DNA from: an uncultured Christensenellaceae bacterium
Lineage (GTDB): Bacteria; Bacillota; Clostridia; Christensenellales; Borkfalkiaceae
Reading direction: 5' to 3'
DNA length: 64,000 nucleotides
Assembly: GCA_910587005.1 (NCBI GenBank)
Contig: CAJULB010000001.1
Span: 248,001-312,000 of the forward strand
Below the pieces are notes generated by a model that was not told the origin of the DNA, made no database searches, and worked only from the letters and a program-made list of their open reading frames with translations. Made by a program: the position numbers and the translations under genes. Positions 1-8,606 of the stretch are shown here, one piece after another; position 1 is the stretch's first letter, and each line of letters begins with the position of its first letter.

Positions 1-315
1 CTCGCTTTCGATAAGCGCTTCGGTTTCGTCAAGCACGGAATTTATATCGAATTTAATATTCAGCTCTTTTACAAGCGAAACAAATCTTGCGCGCACGGCA
101 GAAAACGCCGTCTTTACGTCGCCGTGAGAGATTGCCTCGTTATGGCATTTAAGCAATAAATCGGTGACTTTGACGTCGCCCGAATATCTTTTGCCGGGGG
201 CGGAAACTATGATAAATCTGCGCTGTTTGTCTGCGTCGATTATCTTTTTTACGTTTTTTATGACGTTACCGTCCGCCATGGACGTTCCGCCGAATTTACA
301 AACCTTAACTGTCAT
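1..315 (-). CDS. lysC: Aspartate kinase, N-terminal part (cut by window edge)
   Basis: The first 105 codons of an aspartokinase, which phosphorylates aspartate as the first step towards lysine, threonine and methionine. The start ATG is at 313-315. The protein begins MTVKVCKFGGTSMADG, and the KFGGTS motif at residues 7-12 is the amino-acid kinase signature; a SAPGK segment follows near residue 38. The 3' part, including the ACT regulatory domains, lies outside the window. It follows the DUF1015 gene by 12 nt on the same strand with no clear ribosome site, so it is probably translated from the same mRNA. Confidence 0.93.
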   Translation of the reverse strand, partial: MTVKVCKFGGTSMADGNVIKNVKKIIDADKQRRFIIVSAPGKRYSGDVKVTDLLLKCHNEAISHGDVKTAFSAVRARFVSLVKELNIKFDINSVLDETEALIESE

Positions 316-327
316 TTTTTATACGTT

Positions 328-1527
328 TTATTTAATGAATTTAGCTTCGATATAATACCGTTTGTCGTTGCCCTCGCCCATGGAAAAGGTTTTTCTGGGC
401 AGGTTTCCTCCGCAAACTACGGTTTTGAAAAAATTGTCTTTTTCAATCGCGGGCAACAATACCCCCGCTCCGCCGTTTACGGTAAACTCTTTCAGTTCTT
501 CTTCGCCGTGAACGTAGTCAACCTCGCCGCCGTACTGCTTTATAAATTGCGAAATATAGTCGTCAAGCTCTCTTATTCCCTGCGGAATTTCGCAGTTGAA
601 CGGTATTTTGCGTTTTTTTCCGTTTATTACAATATACGCGGTTTCCCCGCCCGAGGTTTTCAAATTTTCGGCAAACAGTTCGGGTTTATCCGTTTTAACA
701 AGTCGGTGAATGGGCTCGAAGTTAAGCGCTTTATCGTAAATGTTAACGGCTTCAACAAGCGCAAAACGTGCGGGATGGTTTTCACGCTGTTCTTCTGTCA
801 GCGACATTTTTAAATTTTCCCAACAGGTTTTAGCGGTTGCAAGCGAATGGTTTCCGTCGCCGACCGCAAACAGCAGTTTTTCCGCCGAGCCGTATTTTGC
901 AAGCGCATTTCTTTCGTCCGTCAGTGCGTAAAGCGCGTCCGTCACCTCTTTCGGATTGTTTATGTAAGTCCCTTTAACGTGACCGCCGTTAAACAGCAAA
1001 TCGAAATCGTACAAAACCTCACCGCGTTTAACGCTTTTTAAAACGCTGTTCGCCTTGTCGTCATACAAAAGCATTACGTGCGGAAGCTCTATTTCCGCGT
1101 TTTTGCGTATTTCGACGCGCGGGGGAATTCTCTCTAAAATAGTCGCCTCGGTAGAACGGATAAGCGCTTTTGTTTCCTTTTCAAACGAATAGTCCTCTAA
1201 ATCAACGCTTAAAACTATTCCCGTGCGCGTACCCGCGGGAGTTGTGCGCTCTACAAGAATAAACCCGTCTTTTACCGTTTTAAAAACTCCGCCCGCAATA
1301 TAGTCGCGCATGGTTTTATTGACTTGCGCAATTCTTTGTTCGGGTTTGTCTTTAAGGTAAATTTCGGGAAATATAAGATTGAAAGCGGACGGACTGCCCG
1401 CCGTTTCCTTTTCAACGTTTTGCCAGTATTCCGCGTCCGAAGTGTACTGGTCGCAGGCGTTAACCGCCCATTTTTGCATATCTGCGTTTGCGGGCAGAAG
1501 AATTTCGGGTATTTTTACGGTTTTCAT
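328..1527 (-). CDS. DUF1015 family protein
   Basis: A protein of about 399 residues of the DUF1015 family, whose biochemical role is unknown to me. Diagnostic segments are FNLIFPEIYL near residue 50, a VDLEDYSFE stretch near 110, IPPRVEIR near 135, and GDGNHSLATAK near 225, the most conserved block of the family. I chose the ATG at 1525-1527 (MKTVKIPEILLP); a TTG codon two codons upstream overlaps the preceding small ORF's stop. It lies directly after cdaA and a 32-codon ORF and before lysC, so it is likely part of one transcript. Confidence 0.85.
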   Translation of the reverse strand: MKTVKIPEILLPANADMQKWAVNACDQYTSDAEYWQNVEKETAGSPSAFNLIFPEIYLKDKPEQRIAQVNKTMRDYIAGGVFKTVKDGFILVERTTPAGTRTGIVLSVDLEDYSFEKETKALIRSTEATILERIPPRVEIRKNAEIELPHVMLLYDDKANSVLKSVKRGEVLYDFDLLFNGGHVKGTYINNPKEVTDALYALTDERNALAKYGSAEKLLFAVGDGNHSLATAKTCWENLKMSLTEEQRENHPARFALVEAVNIYDKALNFEPIHRLVKTDKPELFAENLKTSGGETAYIVINGKKRKIPFNCEIPQGIRELDDYISQFIKQYGGEVDYVHGEEELKEFTVNGGAGVLLPAIEKDNFFKTVVCGGNLPRKTFSMGEGNDKRYYIEAKFIK

Positions 1528-1529
1528 TT

Positions 1530-1628
1530 TCAAAGATTAATTAAAATAACCGTTACCGCGGCAAGCACGATTGCAAGCAGTTTTAAGTACCAGTTTTTGA
1601 CGAAAAGTTTGTAAAAGAAATTTTTCAT
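1530..1628 (-). CDS. 32-residue single-helix membrane protein, CdaR (YbbR) N-terminus-like
   Basis: A short ORF whose ATG overlaps the cdaA stop codon (ATGA), a sign of translational coupling. It encodes a short basic, aromatic N-terminus (MKNFFYKLFVKNWYLK) followed by a helix LLAIVLAAVTVILI, then stops. In Bacillota cdaA is normally followed by cdaR, which starts with just such a helix after a W-x-LK motif and then carries several extracellular YbbR domains. Here only the anchor remains. It could be a decayed cdaR or a deliberately short CdaA partner; there is no frameshifted YbbR sequence behind it, because the next gene starts at once. Confidence 0.6.
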   Translation of the reverse strand: MKNFFYKLFVKNWYLKLLAIVLAAVTVILINL

Positions 1629-2464
1629 AATTTACCCTCCGCGGTCAAGTCTGACCAGTAGTAATCGGAAAGCGCGTTTTTAAGGTCTGCCGCGTCCGCG
1701 TATTTTTTTCTTATAGCGCCGTTTTTGACTATAGAGATAATTCCCGTTTCCTCGGAAACGACTATAACCGTAACGTTTGCAACCGTGGTTACGCCCAGCG
1801 CCGCGCGGTGTCGGCTGCCCATTTCCTGAGGGAGGTTTTCATTCTGAATAATCGGCAGAAAACAGCCCGCCGCATAAATTTTAGTGCCCTCTATAATCAT
1901 TGCACCGTCGTGCAGGGGCGCTTTGGGATAAAAAACCGCTTCAATCATTTCCGCATTGATGTCCGCGTTTATGACCGTACCGCTTTCTATTATTCCTTCG
2001 GGGAGGTTATCGTTTGCAAGAACGATAAGCGCGCCTATATTCTTTTTGGACATATTCTGAACGGCGCGGACGGCTTCCTCGATAATAAGCTCTACGCCGG
2101 AAACCAGCAAATGCTCGCCGCGGCGGCGCTTGCCGTGCGTTGCCGTTACCATACGCTTTATTTCGGTACCGAACATTACGTACATAAGAAGCGTTATTAT
2201 AACCACAACAGAAAGCGCGGTGAACGAGGATGAAAAGTTCGCTCCGCTGTCGGCGGGACGGGTAAGCGCGTAAGCAACGCCCGCCGCAAAAATCACACCC
2301 GTGAAAATATATATGAAATTGTTTGCCTTATTTGCCTTAAAAACCTTATACAGATAGTAAAAACCCAAAGCAAGCAGAATAAATTCTATTATTATAATCA
2401 GATAGTTTTCCGCAATTGTATCGGTGAAAAAATATTTAAGATTGTTCCACAGCCTGTTCCACAT
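1625..2464 (-). CDS. cdaA: Diadenylate cyclase CdaA (c-di-AMP synthase)
   Basis: Membrane-bound diadenylate cyclase that makes c-di-AMP from two ATP, a signal controlling potassium and osmolyte balance in Bacillota. Three hydrophobic segments fill roughly residues 20-105, followed by a DAC (DisA_N) domain with DGAMII near residue 189 and GSRHRAALG near 220, the two catalytic motifs. The ATG at 2464 was chosen because AGGTG lies 7 nt upstream; a GTG 24 nt further up is less likely. Length (279 aa) is normal. The usual neighbours cdaR and glmM are not present; instead a 32-codon ORF overlaps its stop. Confidence 0.95.
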   Translation of the reverse strand: MWNRLWNNLKYFFTDTIAENYLIIIIEFILLALGFYYLYKVFKANKANNFIYIFTGVIFAAGVAYALTRPADSGANFSSSFTALSVVVIITLLMYVMFGTEIKRMVTATHGKRRRGEHLLVSGVELIIEEAVRAVQNMSKKNIGALIVLANDNLPEGIIESGTVINADINAEMIEAVFYPKAPLHDGAMIIEGTKIYAAGCFLPIIQNENLPQEMGSRHRAALGVTTVANVTVIVVSEETGIISIVKNGAIRKKYADAADLKNALSDYYWSDLTAEGKL

Positions 2465-2542
2465 AACAACACCTACCCAAATATGCACTATTCTTTACTA
2501 TTATATAATTAATTATATAAAAAATAAAGCGTTTCACGGTAT

Positions 2543-3529
2543 TTAATTTTTACCAAAGCCGAAAAAAATTGCATTTTGCACGTTTTGAAGCGCGCTTTGC
2601 GGAGTCAGCAAACCGCTTTTTATATCCGCTATACTGCGGTATATATAGGCAACGTATTTTTCAAGCTGTTTTTCGCCGATTGCAACCGCCTGTTCGCGGT
2701 TCTTTTTTACAACGAACTCTTTCATTTTAAACTGCGAAGCCAGCTCCTGCACATTCAGAGAGGATGCGCTGACCGTAAGCAGAGTTTTGAAGTAGTTGAA
2801 AAGCCCGTTCAATATATAAATTTCGTCCCCGCCTTTTTTCAAAAGCTCGTCCGCGATACGGCAGAATTTTGTGTAATTTTTTACGGGAACGGTATTCGTC
2901 AGCTCGTACAGTCTGAAATCGGCGTCCTTATAGACAAGCGCGTCCGCTTCCTCCTGCGTAAGCGCACCCCCGCCTTTGTATGCGATAATTTTCTGCACCT
3001 CAACCGAAACCCTCGCCATATTGCAAAGACAGTAGTCGGCGATATTTTCGCAGACCGCAACAGGCGCGTCTACGTTGGCGCGGCGCAGGGTTATATACGC
3101 CCATTTTGCAACCGCTTCTCTGTCGGTACGGTTACAGTCAATATATGCGACTAAGGATTTGCGTTTAAAATCAAAGCCTTTTTTTGCGCCCGAGTTGTTT
3201 ATTATCAGAATAGACGAAGGCGGAAAATCGGCAAAAAGCGGTTTTATATAATTTTCAAACTCGCTTTCCGACGGATAAAATTCGCTGACCCTTACAATGC
3301 GCTTTTCCGCCATAAACGGAAAGCTTTTAACTGCCGCAACAAGCTGTGAAAGCGCCGGGCCTTTAAGCGTATCGCCGTCGAACGCGGTAAAGTTGAGCTC
3401 GGGCATCTGCAAAAAAGCGGTTTTTATCTGCTGTTCGCCGTTACTGCGGAAATACGCGTCGTCGCCCTCGAAAAGATATACGGGCTTTGCGCCCTCTTTT
3501 ATGCTGTTTTTAAGTTCGGTATATTTCAT
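2543..3529 (-). CDS. holA: DNA polymerase III subunit delta
   Basis: Clamp-loader delta subunit, the wrench that opens the beta sliding clamp in the DNA polymerase III holoenzyme. The 328-residue length and the pattern are typical: VYLFEGDDAYFR near the N-terminus, PFMAEKRIVRV near residue 70, LIINNSG near 110, and a C-terminal domain with LYELTNTV and LLTVSASSLNVQELA. The collar-like C-terminal third lacks other domains. It is co-directional with, and 12 nt from, the LysR gene upstream. No strong Shine-Dalgarno site is visible before the ATG. Confidence 0.85.
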   Translation of the reverse strand: MKYTELKNSIKEGAKPVYLFEGDDAYFRSNGEQQIKTAFLQMPELNFTAFDGDTLKGPALSQLVAAVKSFPFMAEKRIVRVSEFYPSESEFENYIKPLFADFPPSSILIINNSGAKKGFDFKRKSLVAYIDCNRTDREAVAKWAYITLRRANVDAPVAVCENIADYCLCNMARVSVEVQKIIAYKGGGALTQEEADALVYKDADFRLYELTNTVPVKNYTKFCRIADELLKKGGDEIYILNGLFNYFKTLLTVSASSLNVQELASQFKMKEFVVKKNREQAVAIGEKQLEKYVAYIYRSIADIKSGLLTPQSALQNVQNAIFFGFGKN

Positions 3530-3540
3530 AATCTGTCACT

Positions 3541-4428
3541 TTAAATTTTTTCGAACATTGCGATAAACTCTCTTACCGCGAAAGACGGCTGAACGTATTT
3601 CGCAAGCGCAATGCCAACCCCGCGCGCGGGTAACGGCGGTTGCACGTTCAGCTCGAAAAGTTCGCCCTTTTCAAGTTCTTTCAGGCAGTATTCTCGGGGC
3701 AGACAGCCTACACCCATTCCCTTTACCGCAAGCTTAATCATCAAATCCCAGTTGGCGACCTCGATATCGGGCTCGAACCGCGCGCCCAGCGTATCCGCGT
3801 ACTTTGTCAGCGCGCTTCTGAAAACGGTGTTGCGCTCTATCATAATCAGCGGAAGCTCGTGCAGGCGGTTCAAAGAAACAACTTCGCCCTTTAAGTTTTC
3901 AAACTTTTTCCCCGCCACAAAAATATCGTTAAGGTGCTTTACCGTACCGTAAAAGCGCACTTCCTTATCTTCGAGGGGCAGATTTATAAAAGCCACGTCG
4001 CATTTACCGTCTTTAAGCTGGCTTACCGTATACGGCGAAGTCGAAGAAATAAGTTCAAGCTTTACCGCAGGGTATTTTTCGTTGAAAAGCGCAAGCTTGT
4101 CAGCAAGCACGTGCGCAAAAATCGAATCGGTTGCGCCTATTCTTATTGTGCCCGAAGCAGTGTTATTAAGCTCTTTAAGACTGTTTTCCGCGCTGTCGAT
4201 AAGGGAAAGCGCTTCCTCAATCTGTCTGAAAATAAGCTTACCGCCGACGGAAGAAAGCTCCATTCCGTTATGCGTGCGGTTGAAAAGCTGAACGCCAAGC
4301 TGATTTTCAAGCTGTTTTACAGCTTGCGATACTGCGGGCTGGGAAATAAACAGCTCCTGCGCTGCTTTCGTCAGACTTCCGCACTTCGCCACTGCGTAAA
4401 ATACGCGATACAGTTCCAGATTTACCAT
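3541..4428 (-). CDS. LysR-family transcriptional regulator
   Basis: A 295-residue LysR-type regulator. Residues 1-60 form the winged helix-turn-helix (LYRVFYAVAKCGSLTKAAQ, then SQPAVSQAVKQLE), and residues 90-290 the periplasmic-binding-protein-like effector domain starting GTIRIGATDSI. The start was moved to the ATG at 4428 because AAAGGTG sits 6 nt ahead; a GTG three codons upstream overlaps that site. The effector is not evident. LysR genes usually regulate a divergent neighbour, but here both flanking genes (mnmE, holA) point the same way, so the target is probably elsewhere. Confidence 0.9.
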   Translation of the reverse strand: MVNLELYRVFYAVAKCGSLTKAAQELFISQPAVSQAVKQLENQLGVQLFNRTHNGMELSSVGGKLIFRQIEEALSLIDSAENSLKELNNTASGTIRIGATDSIFAHVLADKLALFNEKYPAVKLELISSTSPYTVSQLKDGKCDVAFINLPLEDKEVRFYGTVKHLNDIFVAGKKFENLKGEVVSLNRLHELPLIMIERNTVFRSALTKYADTLGARFEPDIEVANWDLMIKLAVKGMGVGCLPREYCLKELEKGELFELNVQPPLPARGVGIALAKYVQPSFAVREFIAMFEKI

Positions 4429-4472
4429 AAATTTCACCTTTTCTGCGGTAAAGCGGTTAAACTTTCCGCGGA

Positions 4473-5780
4473 TTATTTACCCACGCAGAATTTTTCAAAA
4501 ACAGTGCTTATAATTTCTTCCGAGGCGGTTTCGCCAGTGATTTCGCCGAGAATATCCCAGACGTCCTTTAAATCGACTGAAATTAAGTCAAGCGTGACTG
4601 CGCCTATACCCGCCGCCGCATTTTCAACGGCTTCCGCCGCGCGTTTAAGCGCGTCGTAGTGGCGTTCTTCAACAATATACGCCTTTTCCGCGGACTGCTC
4701 GCACCCGCCTTTTTCGGCAAGCGCCCGCCTCAATTCTTCAAGCCCCGCGCCCGTCTTTGCCGAAACCGCAATATCGTAACCGCCTTTCGGCTTGATTTTG
4801 TCGCTTTTATTGAAAACCTTAATCACCGCCCCGCTCGCCTCTTTCGGCAAACCGACGTATTTACCGTCATCCGTGACGGAAATAATTATATCCGCAGAAA
4901 CAATCACGTTTTTGGCGCGCTCTATGCCTATACTCTCTATTTCACCAGCGCGTTCGCGTATACCCGCGGTATCAATGAGGTTGAATTTAATTCCGTTAAG
5001 CTCAGTTTCGCCCTCTACGGCGTCGCGTGTGGTGCCGGCAACGTCCGAAACAATGGCTTTATCGTAACCCAACAGCGCATTTAAAAGCGAGCTTTTGCCC
5101 GTATTAGGCACGCCGCAAATTGCAACGGTTACACCGCTTTTTATGCGTTTGCCCCCCGAATATGTTTGAATTAACTGCAAAATACGGTCTTTCAAAGCGG
5201 AAATATCCGCAAGAATTTTCTTCTCGTCCATTCCTTCGGAATCTTCCTCGGGATAGTCGATTTCAACCGCGATACTCGCCAGAATATCCTTTAAACCGTT
5301 TTGAATTTCTTTGACTTCTTTGGTAAGCTTTTCGCGGTAAAGCATACTCCCCGCACGCACAAGCGCAAGACTTTCCGCGTTAATCATATCCGCCATACCC
5401 TCCGCCGAGGCAAGCGAAAGCTTTCCGTTTAAAAAAGCCCTGCGCGTAAACTCGCCCTTTTCTGCAAGGCGCGCGCCGCAGTCCGTTGCGGTTTTAAGTA
5501 TACCGCGTGCAATTCTTACCCCGCCGTGGCAGTGAAGCTCGACTATATCCTCGCCCGTAAACGTTTTAGGCGCTTTGAAATACACCATAAAACCGTAGTC
5601 GGTGAAACCGTCGCCGCGTATGTTGCCCGCATACATATAATTAGGCTTAAACGCGCACGCTTTGCCCGCAGGCGAAAACATTTTTTTTGCCGTTTCAAGC
5701 GCGGTTTTTCCGCTTATTCTTATAATCGCCACTCCGCCCGTGCCGTTGGCTGTGGCTATTGCGGCTATGTTATCAGTCAT
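4473..5780 (-). CDS. mnmE: tRNA modification GTPase MnmE
   Basis: With MnmG it builds the 5-carboxymethylaminomethyl group on U34 of certain tRNAs. The 435-residue protein has the N-terminal folate-binding domain (MTDNIAAIATANGTGGVAIIR), a helical domain, an inserted Ras-like G domain with GVPNTGKSS, DVAGTTRDAV and DTAGIRE, and the C-terminal CVGK motif carrying the catalytic cysteine. The ATG at 5780 begins the conserved N-terminus; the upstream in-frame extension is intergenic. mnmG is not adjacent. Confidence 0.97.
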   Translation of the reverse strand: MTDNIAAIATANGTGGVAIIRISGKTALETAKKMFSPAGKACAFKPNYMYAGNIRGDGFTDYGFMVYFKAPKTFTGEDIVELHCHGGVRIARGILKTATDCGARLAEKGEFTRRAFLNGKLSLASAEGMADMINAESLALVRAGSMLYREKLTKEVKEIQNGLKDILASIAVEIDYPEEDSEGMDEKKILADISALKDRILQLIQTYSGGKRIKSGVTVAICGVPNTGKSSLLNALLGYDKAIVSDVAGTTRDAVEGETELNGIKFNLIDTAGIRERAGEIESIGIERAKNVIVSADIIISVTDDGKYVGLPKEASGAVIKVFNKSDKIKPKGGYDIAVSAKTGAGLEELRRALAEKGGCEQSAEKAYIVEERHYDALKRAAEAVENAAAGIGAVTLDLISVDLKDVWDILGEITGETASEEIISTVFEKFCVGK

Positions 5781-5853
5781 ATTGCTCAATCTATAAATTT
5801 TCCTTATATACCTTTGACAAAAGTATAGCACCGCGCATAAAAAAACGCAATAA

Positions 5854-5879
5854 AAAAGCGCTTATTTAAAAGCGCTTTT
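5854..5879 (-). terminator. Rho-independent terminator after the membrane-protein gene
   Basis: Ten-base-pair stem AAAAGCGCTT / AAGCGCTTTT with a 6-nt loop. On the minus strand it is followed by a run of T, just past the stop codon at 5888. Confidence 0.8.
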
Positions 5880-5887
5880 AACATTCT

Positions 5888-6745
5888 TTAATTTTCAAAC
5901 GGGTCGGAATTATCGGCGCCGTTTCCGCTTCCGCCGAATTCCGCAAACGGGTCGTCGGGCGGGGTTTGGCGGGGCTGTCCGCCGTTGTCTGCGTAAGGAC
6001 CGTTATTCATATTGCGGTTATTCGCATAAGGGTTCTGGTTGTAGGGGTTCTGATTGAAATTCTGCTGTTGGTACTGTTGATAAGTTCTGTAACGGCGCTC
6101 CTGCTCGATTCGCATAAAATCGCGGTAGCTAAGCCCCTTGTTTTTGCGGATAACAAAGAAAATTATGCCCTGCACGGGGACGATTACGCTTGCAAGCGTG
6201 AATACGAAATACCTGCGCGACGCGTACGTCTGGAAGAAAGCTGAAAGCAGCAGAACCTGCGCAAGCATAAATACAAGATTGAACCAGCTTAAAATATAAT
6301 CGTAAAGATATTCAAAGCACCACACCGCCCAGCCGAGGTATTGGGGAACGCCCACCGCACTGACTTCAATCAGGTTAGTCATTTCGTTGAACTTAATATC
6401 CAGACAACCCGCCGAAGCAAGGCTTACGCTTGCAACATAGTATACAATACTGCCCGAAACAAGCAACAGCTCTAAAACGGCGGCGATAAGTCCTATTATT
6501 CTTGTATCGACTTTATTGAAAACTTTGTTTTTCTGCGCGCAAACGCCTATATAATAGGTGCTTACAATCGGTATAAAAGCAAGCCACTTGTTCTTGTAGC
6601 CCTCGCGCGAGGCGATAGTGTACAGTGCAATCGCCTGCAATACAAAAACCACCGCAAAAAACAAAGAAATAAAAAGAATATACAGCCACCAGAATTTATT
6701 CGTAACAAAATATGAGGCGGCTATTATATACCTTGAAAAATCCAT
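5888..6745 (-). CDS. Multi-pass membrane protein with Asn/Gln/Pro-rich tail, function unknown
   Basis: A 285-residue protein I do not recognise by function. It has about four hydrophobic segments: near residues 12-45, 75-105, 140-175 and 180-200. A cytoplasmic motif near residue 55 (KNKWLAFIPIVSTYYIG) resembles small Bacillota membrane proteins of unknown role. The last 80 residues are low-complexity, rich in N, Q, Y, P and D, and probably disordered. The start at 6745 is preceded by AGGGGAGAAG. It is transcribed alone between the repeat behind truA and the terminator at 5854-5879. Confidence 0.8.
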   Translation of the reverse strand: MDFSRYIIAASYFVTNKFWWLYILFISLFFAVVFVLQAIALYTIASREGYKNKWLAFIPIVSTYYIGVCAQKNKVFNKVDTRIIGLIAAVLELLLVSGSIVYYVASVSLASAGCLDIKFNEMTNLIEVSAVGVPQYLGWAVWCFEYLYDYILSWFNLVFMLAQVLLLSAFFQTYASRRYFVFTLASVIVPVQGIIFFVIRKNKGLSYRDFMRIEQERRYRTYQQYQQQNFNQNPYNQNPYANNRNMNNGPYADNGGQPRQTPPDDPFAEFGGSGNGADNSDPFEN

Positions 6746-6853
6746 ATCTTCTCCCCTAAAAAAGCCGTTTACCGACCTTTGTAGCACATAATTATATATG
6801 TACAAGTTGTATAAATTAAAAACGCTTTGTGAAATAAAAGTGAAAAATTACAC

Positions 6854-7003
6854 TAAGGTTTGCGGAACCAAGCACTGCATAAACCTTAGAGAAACAAGCA
6901 GAGCAAGGAGCGCGAGCACTTTTGACGGGGAGCGTACACAGACGTACGTGACCCAAAAAAGGCGGAGCGCGACACCGCTATGCGAAGTTTATATAAGGTT
7001 TAA
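6854..7003 (-). repeat. Stop-codon-anchored intergenic repeat, copy 1
   Basis: Intergenic element immediately behind the truA stop codon. Read on the minus strand it begins TAAACCTTATATAAAC and ends with the complement of its own start (AAACCTTAG on the plus strand at 6881-6889 pairs with TAAGGTTT at 6994-7001). A small inner hairpin CGTAC-ACAGAC-GTACG lies in the middle. A second full copy is at 20222-20355 and a partial copy at 16588-16622; see findings. Confidence 0.65.
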
Positions 7004-7758
7004 AATAATTTAAAGCCGTAGTCAACGCTTTCAAGCGTCAACCCGTTTGCGGGCATGGTTTTGCCGACTGCGCTTCTGTCGCAGTTTTCAAGCGAGCGGA
7101 TAACATCAGCTTCGCTTAAAGCGCCTTGCGCAAAATAAAGCATTGTGCCCGCCATAGTACGCACCATATTATACAGAAAACCTCCGCCGCAGACGTAAAT
7201 TTCCACGTCGTAGCTTTCGCGGTAAAAGCGGGTTTTTACTTCAACACTAAATACCTCTCGCACGGTGGTTTTGACCTGCGCGCCGCTCTTCTGATAGGCT
7301 TTAAAATCGTGTTTGCCGACAAAAGCCCCCGCAATATGTTCGAGTTTAGCCAAATCCGCACCGCCCTTAACCCACACGGAAAACTTGTCTTTAAGCGGGT
7401 TTCTGCGCGCGGACAGATACATTTTGTAACAGTAAGTTTTCTTTTTTGCGGTGCGGTTTGCATCGAAATTTTCGGGCGCGGCAACCGACCTTAACACGCT
7501 TATATCCTCGGGCAAACGCATATTCAAAGCGTCCGCGATTTTTTCTGGCGGAATAGAAGTTTCCGCGTCGAAATGGCACACCTGCCCCGCCGCGTGAACT
7601 CCGCTGTCCGTTCTTCCGCTTGCGGTTATGCAAACGCGCTTACCGAACAAACCGGCGGCGGCGCCTTCAAGCTTTTCCTGAACGGATATTGAATTTTTCT
7701 GCATTTGCCAACCGCCGTAATTGGTTCCGTCGTAGGCAAGTAAAATAGCGTATCTCAT
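7000..7758 (-). CDS. truA: tRNA pseudouridine synthase A
   Basis: Forms pseudouridine at positions 38-40 in the tRNA anticodon arm. The 252-residue protein begins MRYAILLAYDGTNYGGWQ and has the SGRTDSGVHA motif with the catalytic Asp at residue 51; GGFLYNMVRTMAGT near residue 190 is the second family signature. It follows ecfT with 2 nt between them, as in most Bacillota, where ecfA-ecfT-truA forms one transcription unit. A repeat element begins directly at its stop codon. Confidence 0.96.
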   Translation of the reverse strand: MRYAILLAYDGTNYGGWQMQKNSISVQEKLEGAAAGLFGKRVCITASGRTDSGVHAAGQVCHFDAETSIPPEKIADALNMRLPEDISVLRSVAAPENFDANRTAKKKTYCYKMYLSARRNPLKDKFSVWVKGGADLAKLEHIAGAFVGKHDFKAYQKSGAQVKTTVREVFSVEVKTRFYRESYDVEIYVCGGGFLYNMVRTMAGTMLYFAQGALSEADVIRSLENCDRSAVGKTMPANGLTLESVDYGFKLF

Positions 7759-7760
7759 AA

Positions 7761-8606
7761 TCAGCCGAGCTTTATATAATCATTTATAAGCGGAAAAATC
7801 TGCGCCCAGTAAATGTTTAAAAGCACAACCCCCGCAATAAGCAAAGCAAAAACTATAACCGCAACAAGGTCGCGCCAGCCGAATTTAAGCTTTTTATACT
7901 TTGTGCGGTTTTTCGAGCCCGAATAACACCGCGCGTCCATAGCGTCGCCAAGCTCGTCCGCGCGCCTGAACGCCGAAATTAAAAGCGGTATCAAAATGGG
8001 AATTATCGCTTTAATGCGTTTGAAAATATTTCCGCTTTCAAAGTCCGCACCCCTTGCCTTCTGCGCCGAAATAATGCGGTTTGTTTCGTCTATTAAAGTG
8101 GGTATAAACCTAAGCGCAATCGACATTATAAGCGCAAGCTCGTGCACGGGAAACTTGATATATTTCAAGGGCTTTAACAGACTTTCGATACCGTCGGTAA
8201 GCGCGACGGGCGTTGTGGTGAGCGTTAAAACCGACGAAGCCATTACCAAAAAGAAAAGTCTTGAAACCAAAAATACGGTGTTGACTATGCCCTCGCGGGT
8301 GATTTTGAATATCCACCACTGCGCGTAAACCGTTTCTCCGCCGTGGAAAAACAGATTTAAAACCGCGGTAAAAACAACTATGAAAATTATGCCCTTAACC
8401 GACTTTAACACTCTGCCGAACGGCACGCGCGATGCGGCGAGGGCGGCTATTACAACTAATATACACGCAAAAAGCGAGTAAAAATTCGAGGCGACGAACA
8501 GCAGAACAATAAACGCGATAAGCGCCAGAATTTTCGTTCTTGGGTCCATTCTGTGCACGAACGACTGCGAGGGATAGTACTGTCCGAAGGTTACGTCGTT
8601 AAGCAT
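7761..8606 (-). CDS. ecfT: ECF transporter transmembrane subunit EcfT
   Basis: Membrane scaffold of an energy-coupling-factor vitamin transporter; it joins the EcfA ATPases to interchangeable substrate-binding S subunits. The 281-residue protein has several hydrophobic helices and two coupling motifs containing Ala-Arg: QKARGADF near residue 150 and DAMDARCY near 205. The ATG at 8606 lies inside the end of the EcfA gene, 8 nt overlapping, with GGAGGTGG upstream. No S subunit is encoded here, which suggests a shared group II module serving S subunits elsewhere. Confidence 0.92.
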   Translation of the reverse strand: MLNDVTFGQYYPSQSFVHRMDPRTKILALIAFIVLLFVASNFYSLFACILVVIAALAASRVPFGRVLKSVKGIIFIVVFTAVLNLFFHGGETVYAQWWIFKITREGIVNTVFLVSRLFFLVMASSVLTLTTTPVALTDGIESLLKPLKYIKFPVHELALIMSIALRFIPTLIDETNRIISAQKARGADFESGNIFKRIKAIIPILIPLLISAFRRADELGDAMDARCYSGSKNRTKYKKLKFGWRDLVAVIVFALLIAGVVLLNIYWAQIFPLINDYIKLG

